Assembly: GCA_963749575.1 (NCBI GenBank)
Contig: CAVVNM010000016.1
Coordinates: 434,001 to 498,000 of the forward strand
Direction: 5' to 3'
Origin: JAMXLO01 sp963749575
GTDB taxonomy: Bacteria > Pseudomonadota > Alphaproteobacteria > Acetobacterales > Acetobacteraceae
Length of the DNA: 64,000 bases
Shown: piece by piece, positions 8,817-18,465 of the stretch
Layout of the letters: the number at the start of each line of letters is the position of its first letter
How positions within the stretch are numbered: the first letter of the stretch is position 1
Program-made: the position numbers and the translations under genes
The notes under the pieces: model-generated
The model's database searches: none
Seen by the model: the letters and a program-made list of their open reading frames with translations, nothing else
Told to the model about the DNA's origin: nothing

Positions 8817-9379
8817 CGCCTGGCCTCCGCTGCTGACAGAAACTGCGCTGTCCCTGATGTGAGCGCGGTAATTGGCTGCCCCTCGAGATGGGCCAACTGT
8901 GCCAGCACGATCCGGGCCAACGAAACGGCCGCGCCATCCGGTGCCGCACCGCGCCAGACATTGCGAGCGAGTGCGGCCTCCAGCGCGGCGCGATCCGCGG
9001 CCCCGATTGCCGCCGCATAGACCCTGGACCGCCCGTGGAACGCTTCCCACATCGCGCGCATGCGCTTGCCGACGCTGAGGTCGCCCACCCCGATCTCGCG
9101 CAGGTTGTGGTCCATGTCGCTGAACATGGCGTCAAACACCGCCTGGGCCAGGGTCGGTCCCGGGTCCGCTGCATCGCGCAGCCGATGGATCACCAGAAAG
9201 GTGTGCAACGCCACCAGGTCGAACCGTCCGTCCAGCGTGTCCGGCACGCCGAGTGCCTGGTAGAACCAGGGATCGCGCGCCGCGGCCACCGCGGCAGAGT
9301 ACAGGGCAAAGCCGGCCGCGGCATGCCGGTCGGCCTTGCGAATAATCCGGAGACCGAGCAGTCCTGCCAGCTTTCCCAT
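8813..9379 (-). CDS. Ubiquinol-cytochrome c chaperone family protein
   Basis: 188 residues from MGKLAGLLGLRI; an upstream in-frame ATG exists but would extend into the divergent bamE promoter. Members of this family (CBP3/UQCC1-like) assist assembly of cytochrome b in the bc1 complex. Typical features are LYSAAVAAARDPWFYQALGV, FDLVALHTFLVIHRL and DMDHNLREIGVGDLSVGKRM. It overlaps the DUF177 gene by four bases. The association with bamE on the opposite strand is conserved in alphaproteobacteria. Confidence 0.9.
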   Translation of the reverse strand: MGKLAGLLGLRIIRKADRHAAAGFALYSAAVAAARDPWFYQALGVPDTLDGRFDLVALHTFLVIHRLRDAADPGPTLAQAVFDAMFSDMDHNLREIGVGDLSVGKRMRAMWEAFHGRSRVYAAAIGAADRAALEAALARNVWRGAAPDGAAVSLARIVLAQLAHLEGQPITALTSGTAQFLSAAEARR

Positions 9380-9469
9380 TGCCCCTCGAAGCGCCGAAGT
9401 CCGCGATTGACAAGCAGCGGGCCTGCGTGACACCGGAGTGACATAGCGCGGACCGGAGGATACGCCCAG

Positions 9470-9973
9470 GTGGACAGAGACCATTCAACCGCCTTGCTGC
9501 CGTCCTTTTTGCTGCTAGCCTGCCTGTTGTTCGCGGGTTGTAGCGTGTTCGAGGCACAGCCACAGTTTCGTGGCAACCGCGTGGATGCCGATCAGCTCAA
9601 GGAGCTGGTGCCTGGCACCTCGACGCGCGCCGATGTCACGGCGCTGATCGGCTCGCCGACCGCCAGGGCGACGTTCGATGACAACACCTGGCTTTATGTC
9701 AGCGAGGTCACCCGGCCGCGCATCGGGCAGGTGCAAGGTGTACTGAGCCAGAACGTGGTGGTGCTGAGCTTCAACGATCAGGGCGTGTTGCAGGATGTGA
9801 AGCGGCTCGACCAGGACGATTCGGTGCCGGTTTCGGTCGTGGCGCGCTCGACCCCGTCGCCGGGCACCGAGGCGTCGTTCCTGCAACAATTGCTCGGCAA
9901 CATCGGCCGGTTCAACGCGTTCACCCCGAACCAGACCGCGCCGTCGGGTGGCGCTCCGTCGCCGGCCTACTGA
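9470..9973 (+). CDS. bamE: Outer membrane protein assembly factor BamE (OmlA/SmpA) lipoprotein
   Basis: Component of the BAM complex that inserts beta-barrel proteins in the outer membrane. The 167-residue protein has a lipoprotein signal ending in LFAGC and the SmpA/OmlA domain (LKELVPGTSTRADVTALIGS, then TWLYVSEVTRP). The C-terminal extension after about residue 110 is low-complexity. Its 3' end overlaps the convergent MFS gene by 7 bases. Confidence 0.93.
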   Translation: MDRDHSTALLPSFLLLACLLFAGCSVFEAQPQFRGNRVDADQLKELVPGTSTRADVTALIGSPTARATFDDNTWLYVSEVTRPRIGQVQGVLSQNVVVLSFNDQGVLQDVKRLDQDDSVPVSVVARSTPSPGTEASFLQQLLGNIGRFNAFTPNQTAPSGGAPSPAY

Positions 9974-11145
9974 GCCGGCGCCGGCGACAGTCGCGCGCGA
10001 GCCGACCAGTGCCAGATCACCAGCGCCGTCGCGACCACCGTCGGTGGCACGACCACCAGGTTCAGCGCCGCCCAGCCGCCGGTCGCCTCGATTGCTCCCG
10101 AGGCGAACGCGGTGCAGGCCACCGTGCCGAACACGATGAAGTCGTTGGTGGTCTGAATGCGCACGCGCTCATGCGGGTCGTGCGCCGTCGCCAGCAGCGT
10201 CGTGCCGCCGACGAACATAAAGTTCCAGCCGATGCCCAGCAGGGCGAGAGCCGTCATGAAGGTGGCGACCACCGGCGGAAACGTCAGGTTGGTGGCGACG
10301 CAGAACGCGATCAGCACGGCGCCGATGCAGATGATCGGGTGCGCGCCGAAACGCTGGATCAGCCTTCCGGTGACGAAGCCCGGTAGGAACATGGCGATGG
10401 AATGCGCGCGGATCACGTCGGCGCTGGCATTTACTCCGAAGCCGCAGAACAGCATCTGCAGTGGCGTCGAAGCCATGATCAGGTTCATCGCGCCGTAGCC
10501 GACCATGCTGCAGACGACGGCGGTAAGGAAGTTCGGGCGTGCGATGATGGCGCGGAACGGCACAGGCGCACTGACCTGACGGACCGCAGGTGGAAGCTGT
10601 ATGAACAGCAACAGGGTGGCGCTGATCAGCGGCAGGATGGTGATGCAGAGATAGGTGCCGAGAAACATCAGCGGTGGCAGCAGCATGTTGGTGCGCTTGA
10701 CGACCTCGGGACCGATGATCGCGGCCAGCACGCCCCCGGCCATCACCAAGGCAATGGCCCGGGTGCGCGCCGCGGCGGCCGCCACCTCCGCCGCAGCAAA
10801 GCGCAGGTGCTGCGCGATGCCGAAGCCCAGGCCGGCGAAGACGGCACCGACGCAATAAATCTGGAAGTTCTGCGTCCAGACGCCGAGGGCGAAGGTCAGG
10901 CTGCCCAGCAGCGAACCGGTGCAGCCCAGCCAGAAGCCCGGCTTGCGGCCGAGGCGAGCGAACACGATGCCGGCCGGGATCGAGGCGGTCATCGTCGCGG
11001 TCATCTGGATTGCCATCGGCAGCGTGTTGAGTGACTTGTCCACCGCCAGCGTGTGGCCGATCAGCGCGCTCATCACCGTCTGGCCGGACATCACCGCGTT
11101 CATCAGCGCCTGACAGCAGAACAGCAGCCAGACGTTGCGGTTCAT
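9967..11145 (-). CDS. MFS transporter
   Basis: 392 residues from MNRNVWLLFCCQALMNAVMS, with about 12 hydrophobic segments and the loop 2-3 motif GIVFARLGRKPGFWLG, the MFS signature. Substrate cannot be read from the sequence. The ATG overlaps the thiL stop (ATGA), so thiL and this gene are coupled. The open frame continues upstream inside thiL but that part is shadow sequence. Confidence 0.88.
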   Translation of the reverse strand: MNRNVWLLFCCQALMNAVMSGQTVMSALIGHTLAVDKSLNTLPMAIQMTATMTASIPAGIVFARLGRKPGFWLGCTGSLLGSLTFALGVWTQNFQIYCVGAVFAGLGFGIAQHLRFAAAEVAAAAARTRAIALVMAGGVLAAIIGPEVVKRTNMLLPPLMFLGTYLCITILPLISATLLLFIQLPPAVRQVSAPVPFRAIIARPNFLTAVVCSMVGYGAMNLIMASTPLQMLFCGFGVNASADVIRAHSIAMFLPGFVTGRLIQRFGAHPIICIGAVLIAFCVATNLTFPPVVATFMTALALLGIGWNFMFVGGTTLLATAHDPHERVRIQTTNDFIVFGTVACTAFASGAIEATGGWAALNLVVVPPTVVATALVIWHWSARARLSPAPAQ

Positions 11146-12101
11146 CAGAAGTGGCTCCAGCCGCCGCGGTCGAGGGACATCGGCGTTCCGCTGGATCCGA
11201 GTACCATGACCTCGGGCGGCCCCGAGCGGAAGACACCGATGCGCGTGACAGCCACGCCGGCCGCCTGCGCGACCTGTCGCAGCGTGGACTCTTTGGCCGG
11301 CGGGACAGCCAGCAGCAACTCGTAGTCGTCGCCGCCGGTCAGGCAAGTGGCGAGCCAGTCTGGCCCTGCCGAGCGCGCCGGGTTGGACAGCGGCACCAGG
11401 CCGGCGTCGATTTCGGCGGCGGCGCTGCTGGCGCGGCAGATATGGCCGAGGTCCTGCACCAGCCCGTCGGAAATATCCATGCCGGCGGAGGCGACGCCGG
11501 CGATTGCCACGCCCACGCGCGGCCGCGGCAGGCGGTAACGGGAGAGCAGGTGACCGGTCGGATCGCTGATCTCGCCGCGTGCCACGGCGAGGCCGAGGGC
11601 GCCGTCGCCAATCGTGCCGGTGACCCAGATACCATCACCCGGTGCGGCGCCCGCGCGATGCACCGCCCGGCCAGGCGCGACGTGGCCAATCGCCGTAAGC
11701 GACAGCGAGATCGGCCCGGGCGTCGAGGTGGTATCGCCGCCCAACAGCGTGATGCCGTACTTACTCTGGTCTTGTTTCAGTCCGGCGGAGAAATCCGCGA
11801 ACCATGCGTCCGGCGTATCGCGCGGCGTCGAGACGGTCATCAGATAGCCGATCGGCGTCGCACCCTTGGCCGCCAGGTCCGACAGGTTCACCCGCAGCAG
11901 CTTGCGGCCGACCAGATCGGGCGGATCGTCAGCCAGGAAGTGAACGCCAGCGACCATGGCGTCGCAGGTCAACACCAGCTCGCGCCCGGGCGGTGGCAGC
12001 AGAACCGCGGCATCGTCCTGCAGGTCGAGCGCGCCCGCTCCGGCCAGCGGCCGGAAGTGCCGCGCGATCAGCGCGAATTCGGCGGGAAGTTCGCTGGCCA
12101 C
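11145..12101 (-). CDS. thiL: Thiamine-monophosphate kinase
   Basis: Phosphorylates thiamine monophosphate to thiamine diphosphate. 318 residues with the AIR-synthase-like fold: DLQDDAAVLLPPPG, LTCDAMVAGVHFL, RVNLSDLAAKGATPIGYL, GGDTTSTPG, and a C-terminal GMDISDGLVQDL. GTG start at 12101, just after GAGGGG and 4 bases from the upstream DUF2237 stop. Followed by an overlapping MFS gene, which might move a related compound, but nothing proves this. Confidence 0.95.
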   Translation of the reverse strand: MASELPAEFALIARHFRPLAGAGALDLQDDAAVLLPPPGRELVLTCDAMVAGVHFLADDPPDLVGRKLLRVNLSDLAAKGATPIGYLMTVSTPRDTPDAWFADFSAGLKQDQSKYGITLLGGDTTSTPGPISLSLTAIGHVAPGRAVHRAGAAPGDGIWVTGTIGDGALGLAVARGEISDPTGHLLSRYRLPRPRVGVAIAGVASAGMDISDGLVQDLGHICRASSAAAEIDAGLVPLSNPARSAGPDWLATCLTGGDDYELLLAVPPAKESTLRQVAQAAGVAVTRIGVFRSGPPEVMVLGSSGTPMSLDRGGWSHF

Positions 12102-12104
12102 CCC

Positions 12105-12509
12105 TCAGGCCAGATCGACGGCGTAGCTCTTGAGGTCCGCCAGCGAGCAGTACTCCAGCGCGCCCTCCTGGGTGGCGCGCAGCACGACACGGGGTGCGGC
12201 ACCGGCTTCCAGCGCCTCCTGCCAGCGCGGCGCGCACAGGCACCAGCGGTCCCCGGGCTGCAGGCCTGGGAAGCCGAATTGCGAGTGGGGCGTCGAAAGA
12301 TCGTTGCCGGCGGCCTTGCTGAAGGCGAGGAAGTCGGCAGTCATCACCACGCACACCGTGTGACTGCCGGAATCCTCGGCGCCGGTGTCGCAGCAGCCGT
12401 TGCGAAAGAAGCCGGTCATCGGCCTGGTCGAACAGATGTCGAGAATGCCGCCCAGTACATTGCGTGACGGCCTGCGGCCCGGCCGGCGGGAAGTCTCATC
12501 GAACGGCAT
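12105..12509 (-). CDS. DUF2237 family protein
   Basis: A 134-residue protein (start at 12509; a GTG/ATG-like codon at 12521 is a possible alternative). Conserved features are NVLGGILDICSTRPMTGFFR, NGCCDTG, and GDRWCLCAPRWQEALEAG, with several Cys residues that could bind metal. The family is widespread and of unknown function. It directly precedes thiL with a 3-base gap. Confidence 0.85.
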   Translation of the reverse strand: MPFDETSRRPGRRPSRNVLGGILDICSTRPMTGFFRNGCCDTGAEDSGSHTVCVVMTADFLAFSKAAGNDLSTPHSQFGFPGLQPGDRWCLCAPRWQEALEAGAAPRVVLRATQEGALEYCSLADLKSYAVDLA

Positions 12510-12661
12510 CGCAGCCTCCATGGTTGGCTCGGACGCTTGCCCGGTCGGTCCATTGTAGGACGCCGGCGCGCAACCCGTAATCCCGATGCGCGCGTGCCTG
12601 CGAGCTTGGCATTGCGAGCATCAGCGGCGATGTTTCGATCGCTGCTGCACGGGAGGACCAG

Positions 12662-13165
12662 ATGTCAGCGTGGGACGTGGCCCAGATGAATGTCGGCACG
12701 GTGCTGTATCCCCTGGATGATCCGCGGATCGCGGAATTCATGGGCCTGCTCGACCAGGTGAATGCGATGGCGGACGCATCGCCCGGGTTCGTCTGGCGCC
12801 TGCAGTCGGCGCAAGGCAATGCCACCGACATCCAGGTCAGCGACGATCCGAGATTTATCGTCAACATGTCGGTTTGGCGGAGCGTGGAGGCGTTATTCGA
12901 CTTCGTGTACCGCAGCTCGCACCGCAGCGTGATGGCGAAGCGGCGAAACTGGTTCACGCGGCCGGATCGCGCGTATCAGGTGCTGTGGTGGATTCCGGCG
13001 GGGTCGACGCCGACCATCGCACAGGGTCTCGAACGCCTGGGTTGGCTGGATCGCAACGGCGCGTCGCCGCACGCCTTCGATTTCCGCAACAAGTTTGCTC
13101 CTCCCGGCGTCCTGGAGTCACCGGAGGACATGCAGCCGCAGCCGTATTGCGCAGGCTGGGCCTGA
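12662..13165 (+). CDS. DUF3291 family protein
   Basis: 167 residues, start ATG at 12662 after GGGAGG. The protein contains AQMNVGTVLYPLDDPRIAEF, FVNMSVWRSVEALFDFVYRS-type strand/helix elements and WFTRPDRAYQVLWWIPAGS, as in the DUF3291 group, which has a dimeric alpha/beta-barrel look. Function not known. It stands alone between the DUF2237 and DUF924 genes. Confidence 0.85.
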   Translation: MSAWDVAQMNVGTVLYPLDDPRIAEFMGLLDQVNAMADASPGFVWRLQSAQGNATDIQVSDDPRFIVNMSVWRSVEALFDFVYRSSHRSVMAKRRNWFTRPDRAYQVLWWIPAGSTPTIAQGLERLGWLDRNGASPHAFDFRNKFAPPGVLESPEDMQPQPYCAGWA

Positions 13166-13194
13166 CCTGCTGCCCGGCTGTTGTTTATTGGCGA

Positions 13195-13752
13195 TCAGAA
13201 TCCTGCGTCCGGCTCCGCCAGATATGCCAGTTCATCCGAAGTGCTGAAACGCTGCAATGCGGCATTGCGATGCGGGAAGCGGCCGAAGTGTCGGATCACT
13301 TCGCGATGGCGCTCAGTATCGCGGATCGTATCGTCGCCCAACGCGTCGCGCAGCGCCGCGAACAGTTGGATGCCCGCGTCCTGGTCCGCGAGGTTTTCCG
13401 AGTGCTCGAACGGCAGATAGACGAACATCCGCTCCACCGGCCCGAGCATCTGATCGAAGCCCTGGGCGATTGCGGTACGCGCAATGTCGCGGGCCTTGGC
13501 ATCGGCGGCGAATGCCTTGGGCGAGTTGCGGTGCAGATTGCGAGAGAACTGGTCCAGCAGGATGATCAGCGCCAGCGTGCCGCGCGGCGTTTCGCTCCAA
13601 TGGTCGAGCTCGCCCGCCTTGGCATCGCGCAGCGCGTCGCCGAAGCGAGAGCACGCGGCGTCGAAGTCAGTGTTCTTCTCGAACCACACCTCGCGGTGCG
13701 TGGCAGGGTCGCCGGAGAACCAGAAGTCCAGCACGTCGTCCTGCGTCATCAT
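13195..13752 (-). CDS. DUF924 family protein
   Basis: 185 residues beginning MMTQDDVLDFWFSGDPATHR. The family core LIILLDQFSRNLHRNSPKAF and MFVYLPFEHSENLADQD is complete. The fold is TPR-like and the function is unknown. The double ATG (13752/13749) overlaps the stop of the FAD/Fe-S dehydrogenase gene, so the two are coupled. Confidence 0.88.
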   Translation of the reverse strand: MMTQDDVLDFWFSGDPATHREVWFEKNTDFDAACSRFGDALRDAKAGELDHWSETPRGTLALIILLDQFSRNLHRNSPKAFAADAKARDIARTAIAQGFDQMLGPVERMFVYLPFEHSENLADQDAGIQLFAALRDALGDDTIRDTERHREVIRHFGRFPHRNAALQRFSTSDELAYLAEPDAGF

Positions 13753-16673
13753 GCCAGCGCCCGTTCCAGCAACTGAACCGAATGGATCGCCTCGCGGCCG
13801 GCCAGATCGCGAATCTGGTGGCGACAGGAGGTGCCGTCGGCGACCACGATATCCCCTGCCGCCGCGTTGCGTACCGCCGGCAGCAGTCCGGCCTCGGCCA
13901 TCGCGCGCGATTCCGACTGGGTTTCCGCCTGATAACCGAACGAGCCAGCCATGCCACAGCACGACGACGCGATCGGTTTCACCACGAGGTCGGGAACCAG
14001 CCTCAGCATATCCAGCGCAGACGAGAAGGCACCGAACGATTTTTGATGGCAATGGCCGTGCACATGTGTCGTGGCTGCCAGGCGCTTCAGTCGCAACGCG
14101 GGTCTGTCGCGCGCGAGGAATTCGCTGAGCAGGAAGGCACGTCCAGCCAGCGCGTCGGTCGCGGCACCCGGCAGCAGCGAGCGGTATTCGTCGCGCAGCG
14201 TCAGCAGGCAGGACGGTTCCAGTCCGACCACCGGCAGGTTGCCGCCAAGGATTTCGAGCGTGCGGCGTGCCTCGTTGCGTGCCTTGTCCACCATGCCGAC
14301 CGAGAGGTAGCTGCGCCCGCAGCAGGGCGGGTGGCCGTGATACTCTGGCACGCGTACGCGGTAACCGGCGGCGGCCAGCACGCGCAGAGCGGCGCGCAGG
14401 TTCTCCGGTTCGAACCAGCGATTGAACGTGTCGGCGAACAGGATGACCTCGCCATGTGAGTTATCCGGCGAGAATGCGGCGGACTCGCTGTCGCGGAACG
14501 CGTCGCGTCGCCAGGCGGGAAGCGGACGCGCCGCGGCAAGCCCGGCCAGGCGTTCACCGAGCCGCCGCAGCACGGGGACCTTGTTGCGAAGATTGGCAAG
14601 CGGCGCAAACCGTGCGGCAATTCGTGCATAACGTGGCAGCTCGGCGACCAGCCAGTCGCGCCGCGTCAGGCCGTTGCGGTCGAAGCGCGCAGCCAGCACC
14701 TCGATCTTCATCTTCGCCATGTCGACGCCGGTCGGGCATTCGCGCCTGCACGCCTTGCATGACACGCACAACGACATCGCATCGGATACCGCGTCGGATG
14801 CGATCGCGTCGGCGCCCAGCTGGCCGGTCAGGGCGAGACGCAGCGTGTTGGCGCGCCCGCGTGTCAGGTGCGTCTCGTCGCGCGTCACGCGATAGGACGG
14901 GCACATCACGCCGGCATCGAAGGCGCGGCAGGTGCCGTTGTTGTTGCACATCTCGACCGCGCCGAGCATCCCGCCCAGCGGTCCGGGATGCTCCGACCAG
15001 TCGAGCTTCGGCGTGAAGTCGGGGACCGGCGCATAGCCAGGCGCGTAACGGAACAGCGTTCGGTCATCCATGCGCGGCGGCCGGACGATGCGGGCGGGGT
15101 TCAGCATGTTGTGCGGATCAAATGCGTCCTTCACCGTCTCGAATGCGCGCACGATGCGTGCCCCGAACATGGAGGCGTGGAATTCGCTGCGCACCAGGCC
15201 GTCGCCGTGCTCGCCGCTGTGCGAGCCCTTGTACTCGCGCACCAGGGCGAAACACTCTTCCGCCACGGCGCGCATCGTAGTGACGTCGTTGGGGTCCTTC
15301 ATGTTCAGCACCGGGCGGACGTGCAGGCAGCCCACCGAGGCGTGCGCATACCAGGTGCCCTTGGTGCCGTGCTTTTCGAACACGTCGTTCAGGCGTTCGG
15401 TGTAGTCGGCAAGGTCCTCGAGATCGACCGCACAGTCCTCGATGAACGACACCGGCTTCCCGTCGCCCTTCATCGACATCATGATGTTGAGACCGGCCTC
15501 GCGCACCGCGGCGATGTCGGCCTGGAAAGCGGCATCGCTCGCACGCACCACAGCGCCGGGGTGGCCGAGTTCGTCCATCAGCTGTTCGAGATCCTCGAGC
15601 TTCGCCGCGAGCGGCGCATCCTCGTGCCCGTGGAACTCGACGATCAGCAGCGAGTCCGGCTGGCCGATCAGCATGCGATCGATCGTGGCGCGGAAGATCT
15701 GGATGCCGCGGCCAAGGTCGATCATGGTGCGATCCACCAGTTCCACCGCCTCGGGGTCGAGCTGCACGATGTGCTGCGCGGCTGCCATCGCGCTGCGGAA
15801 GGTCGGAAACTGGCAGATGGCGAGCAGCTTGCGCGGTTTGATCGGATGCAGCGCGAGTTCGATCGCCGCAGAGAAGGCGAGGGTGCCCTCCGAACCCACC
15901 AGGAGCCGCGCCAGATTCTCCTGTCCCGCGAGGCGGGCCACAGGCGTCAGCACGTCGATGTTGTAGCCACCGACGCGGCGGAGTTGCGTGGGAAAGCGTG
16001 CGGCGATCTCCTCGGCTTCCGCGGCACCGAGTGCGCGCAGTCGCTGAATCAGCTCGGCGATGCCACTCGGCACATCGGCGCCGATGTTGTCGGGCAGCAG
16101 GCCGAACTTGTGCTGGGTGCCGTCGGCCAGGATGGCATCGATCGCGCGGACATTGTCAGCCATCAGCCCGTATCGGATGGACTTCGAGCCGCATGAATTG
16201 TTGCCGGCCATGCCGCCGATGGTGCAACGCGCATGTGTCGATGGATCGACTGGAAAGAACAGGCCATGCGCGCGCAACGCGGCATTCATGTGGCCGAGCA
16301 CGAGGCCGGGTTCCACCAACGCTGTGCACGCGTCGGCGTCGATATGCAGGATGCGACGCAGGTGCTTGGAACAGTCGATCACCAGCGCGCGATTGACTGT
16401 CTGGCCGCACTGGCTGGTGCCGCCGCCGCGCGGCAGCACGGGGATGTCTTCCTCGCGCGCGATCGCCAGCGCCGCGGCGACATCGCCGATTTCATCCGGC
16501 ACGATCACGCCAAGCGGCTCGATCTGATAGATCGATGCGTCGGTGGCGTAGCGGCCGCGGTCGGCACGGCTGAACAGCACCTCGCCACGGATTTCGCGTC
16601 GCAGGCGCTCGGCCAGGCGGGAATCGCCTGGCACGGCGGTAGTGCCACTCACAGGCCTTGCCTCATTCAGCAT
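13749..16673 (-). CDS. FAD-linked oxidase with C-terminal Fe-S domain (D-2-hydroxyacid/D-2-hydroxyglutarate dehydrogenase type)
   Basis: A 974-residue fusion like E. coli YdiJ. The N-terminal half has the FAD-binding segment PVLPRGGGTSQCGQTVN and GGMAGNNSCGSKSIRYG, and the FAD-oxidase C domain (SGEHGDGLVRSEF). The second half has a 4Fe-4S motif (SLCVSCKACRRECPTGVDMA) and two CCG-type cysteine domains (HPPCCGRSYL, SSCCGMAGSFGY). It probably oxidises a D-2-hydroxy acid and passes electrons to a membrane carrier. The start at 16673 (MLNEARPV) was chosen because the frame upstream is only shadow of the next gene. Coupled to the DUF924 gene downstream. Confidence 0.9.
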   Translation of the reverse strand: MLNEARPVSGTTAVPGDSRLAERLRREIRGEVLFSRADRGRYATDASIYQIEPLGVIVPDEIGDVAAALAIAREEDIPVLPRGGGTSQCGQTVNRALVIDCSKHLRRILHIDADACTALVEPGLVLGHMNAALRAHGLFFPVDPSTHARCTIGGMAGNNSCGSKSIRYGLMADNVRAIDAILADGTQHKFGLLPDNIGADVPSGIAELIQRLRALGAAEAEEIAARFPTQLRRVGGYNIDVLTPVARLAGQENLARLLVGSEGTLAFSAAIELALHPIKPRKLLAICQFPTFRSAMAAAQHIVQLDPEAVELVDRTMIDLGRGIQIFRATIDRMLIGQPDSLLIVEFHGHEDAPLAAKLEDLEQLMDELGHPGAVVRASDAAFQADIAAVREAGLNIMMSMKGDGKPVSFIEDCAVDLEDLADYTERLNDVFEKHGTKGTWYAHASVGCLHVRPVLNMKDPNDVTTMRAVAEECFALVREYKGSHSGEHGDGLVRSEFHASMFGARIVRAFETVKDAFDPHNMLNPARIVRPPRMDDRTLFRYAPGYAPVPDFTPKLDWSEHPGPLGGMLGAVEMCNNNGTCRAFDAGVMCPSYRVTRDETHLTRGRANTLRLALTGQLGADAIASDAVSDAMSLCVSCKACRRECPTGVDMAKMKIEVLAARFDRNGLTRRDWLVAELPRYARIAARFAPLANLRNKVPVLRRLGERLAGLAAARPLPAWRRDAFRDSESAAFSPDNSHGEVILFADTFNRWFEPENLRAALRVLAAAGYRVRVPEYHGHPPCCGRSYLSVGMVDKARNEARRTLEILGGNLPVVGLEPSCLLTLRDEYRSLLPGAATDALAGRAFLLSEFLARDRPALRLKRLAATTHVHGHCHQKSFGAFSSALDMLRLVPDLVVKPIASSCCGMAGSFGYQAETQSESRAMAEAGLLPAVRNAAAGDIVVADGTSCRHQIRDLAGREAIHSVQLLERALA

Positions 16674-16741
16674 TCCATCATGTTGCCGCGCTTGCGAGGT
16701 GGTTAACACGCCGCCGGAGCCATTGCCACGCGCGGAGCCGC

Positions 16742-18281
16742 TCAACCGGTTCGGTACAGAATCACGCCGGGATGCCCGGGTCCGAGCTTCTGCAGAAGTC
16801 CCGCTGGAATCGGCAGGCCGGCTGGCATGAGCTGCATAATACGCTGCGGCACGGAGGGCGGCGGTGCGCGTCGGTCGATCACCGTCCAATCCTTTCCGGG
16901 GCGAAAGCCGGCGTCGACGCGAGTGGGATTGTAGAAGTACAGGTCCCCTTTCGCGGGTGTACTCGTGGTCACCCTGTCTTGCGCGCCGCGCCATTCCAAC
17001 ATCAGTTCGGCGCGACGCAGTGTCTGCGGATCCGTGTGAATCACGGCGTCCGCGTTGTCCGTCAGTCCGACCAGTACCCGCTCTCCAAACATAAAGTTCC
17101 GGTTCTCGCCTGCCAACCCCAACACGTTGCCGATCACCAGCAATGTGACACAGGTCACCGCCAAGCGACGCTGGCCACGCTGCCACAGGCAGCTTGTGGC
17201 CAGGGCGGCCAGGATCGACACGCCAAGCGCCGGCATCATGTAATAGCGCGGTACAAGCGTCAGTTGCTGCCACAGACTGGCGGCACCGATTGCCCAGACG
17301 AGCGACAGTACACCGAGCACGACGACAAGCTGCCGTGCCGGTCCCGGTACATTGCCGCGCCGCACAAGCCAGATCGACAGTGGCAGGCCGACCCAGAAAA
17401 TCAGACCGAAATAGTGACTCAGGAGCAGCATGATGACGGGATCTATCAGCGGGTGCAGAGCGGGGGTTCCCGAGCCCTGCGCGACCCATCGGTCGATCGT
17501 GATGTCGTGATGCGAGGCGACGACGTAGCGGTAGAGAGGATTGCCCGTCGTCACCCAGTAGAAGGCGCACTCCGCTCCGACGACGGCCAGAAACCCCAGC
17601 CCGATCACCAGATACCATCGCCGCTCCATGCCATATCCTGCAACGAACAGCAGTCCGAGCGCGGCGAGCGCGAAGATCGTCGTCTCTCGCGACATCAGCG
17701 CCAGGCCGGCAAGCATGCCCGCTGACAGCAGTGTCACCCACGACGGTCCTTTCCGGAACGCTCGGGCCGTCAAGGCGACCGCAGCGAACACGAAGAGCAG
17801 TTCGACGGGGTCGATCCAGGCCGCGCTCGACAACGCGACGAGCAGCGGGTTGGTCACGAGCAGGGCGGCGGCGACAAGGGTCGCGCGACCATCCGAGACC
17901 CGCCACGTCCACAGTACCAGCACCACAACCAGCGCGAGTGCGGCCACGATCGTGGGCAGCACCAGCGCCGGCAGGCCATCGCCCAGCGCCAGCCGAGACA
18001 GCGCCAACGGGATCACCAGGGTATGGCGCAGGCTATGATGGGTCCCGCCGACAAAGGGGACATGCTTCAGCCAGCTGGACGACGCTTCCCAGTACCAGGG
18101 AATCGTCCGACCCCAAAGGCCCGATCCAGAACAGGCCGACGACGGCCAGGAACCCCACCATCGTCCCCAGGATCAGCGCAATGGCTGTGCCAGGGCGTTT
18201 GGCGCCGACATCCGCCTCAGCCGCCTGATTCGGTGCGGTGGAGCGTGGTACCTGCCGCGCGCCCTCAATATGCGGTGACAT
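16742..18281 (-). CDS. Membrane glycosyltransferase, GT39/ArnT-like (one frameshift)
   Basis: A multi-spanning protein of about 510 residues. The first frame (ATG at 18281) has a cytoplasmic tail and one membrane helix (TAIALILGTMVGFLAVVGLF), then GPLGSDDS. Near 18105 the match moves to another frame: WYWEASSSWLKHVPFVGGTH, then many membrane segments including RAFRKGPSWVTLLSAGMLAG and LMSRETTIFALAALG. An acidic residue in the first periplasmic loop and the RET motif after a helix are typical of dolichyl-phosphate-mannose-type transferases. Acceptor unknown. A single indel explains the break. Confidence 0.75.
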
Positions 18282-18465
18282 GGTGGCGATTCTCCACTGA
18301 AGTCAGAATTGGCGAACCGCTTCATGTCCCAGCGGCTTGGCAACCATTACCACGTGAACGCCAAATGCGATGCTCTTGAGGCGGACATTGGAGGCAGGCA
18401 CATTCGACACGCTGAGCGGCGCACCTGCCACCTCCCGTCGCCTCAGCGAGTTCCCGGAGCAAGCC

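Noticed and set aside
14868..16196. 442-residue plus-strand frame over the FAD oxidase domain
   Set aside because: Shadow frame; His/Arg/Val-rich with no family match.
16674..17912. N-terminal extension of the FAD/Fe-S protein to 1387 residues
   Set aside because: The extension is Arg/Pro/Ala-rich and lies fully in another frame of the GT39 gene. MLNEARPV at 16673 is the proper start.
13749..18281. One giant bifunctional gene made of glycosyltransferase and dehydrogenase
   Set aside because: The two are in different frames, with a normal start and a 68-base gap between them.
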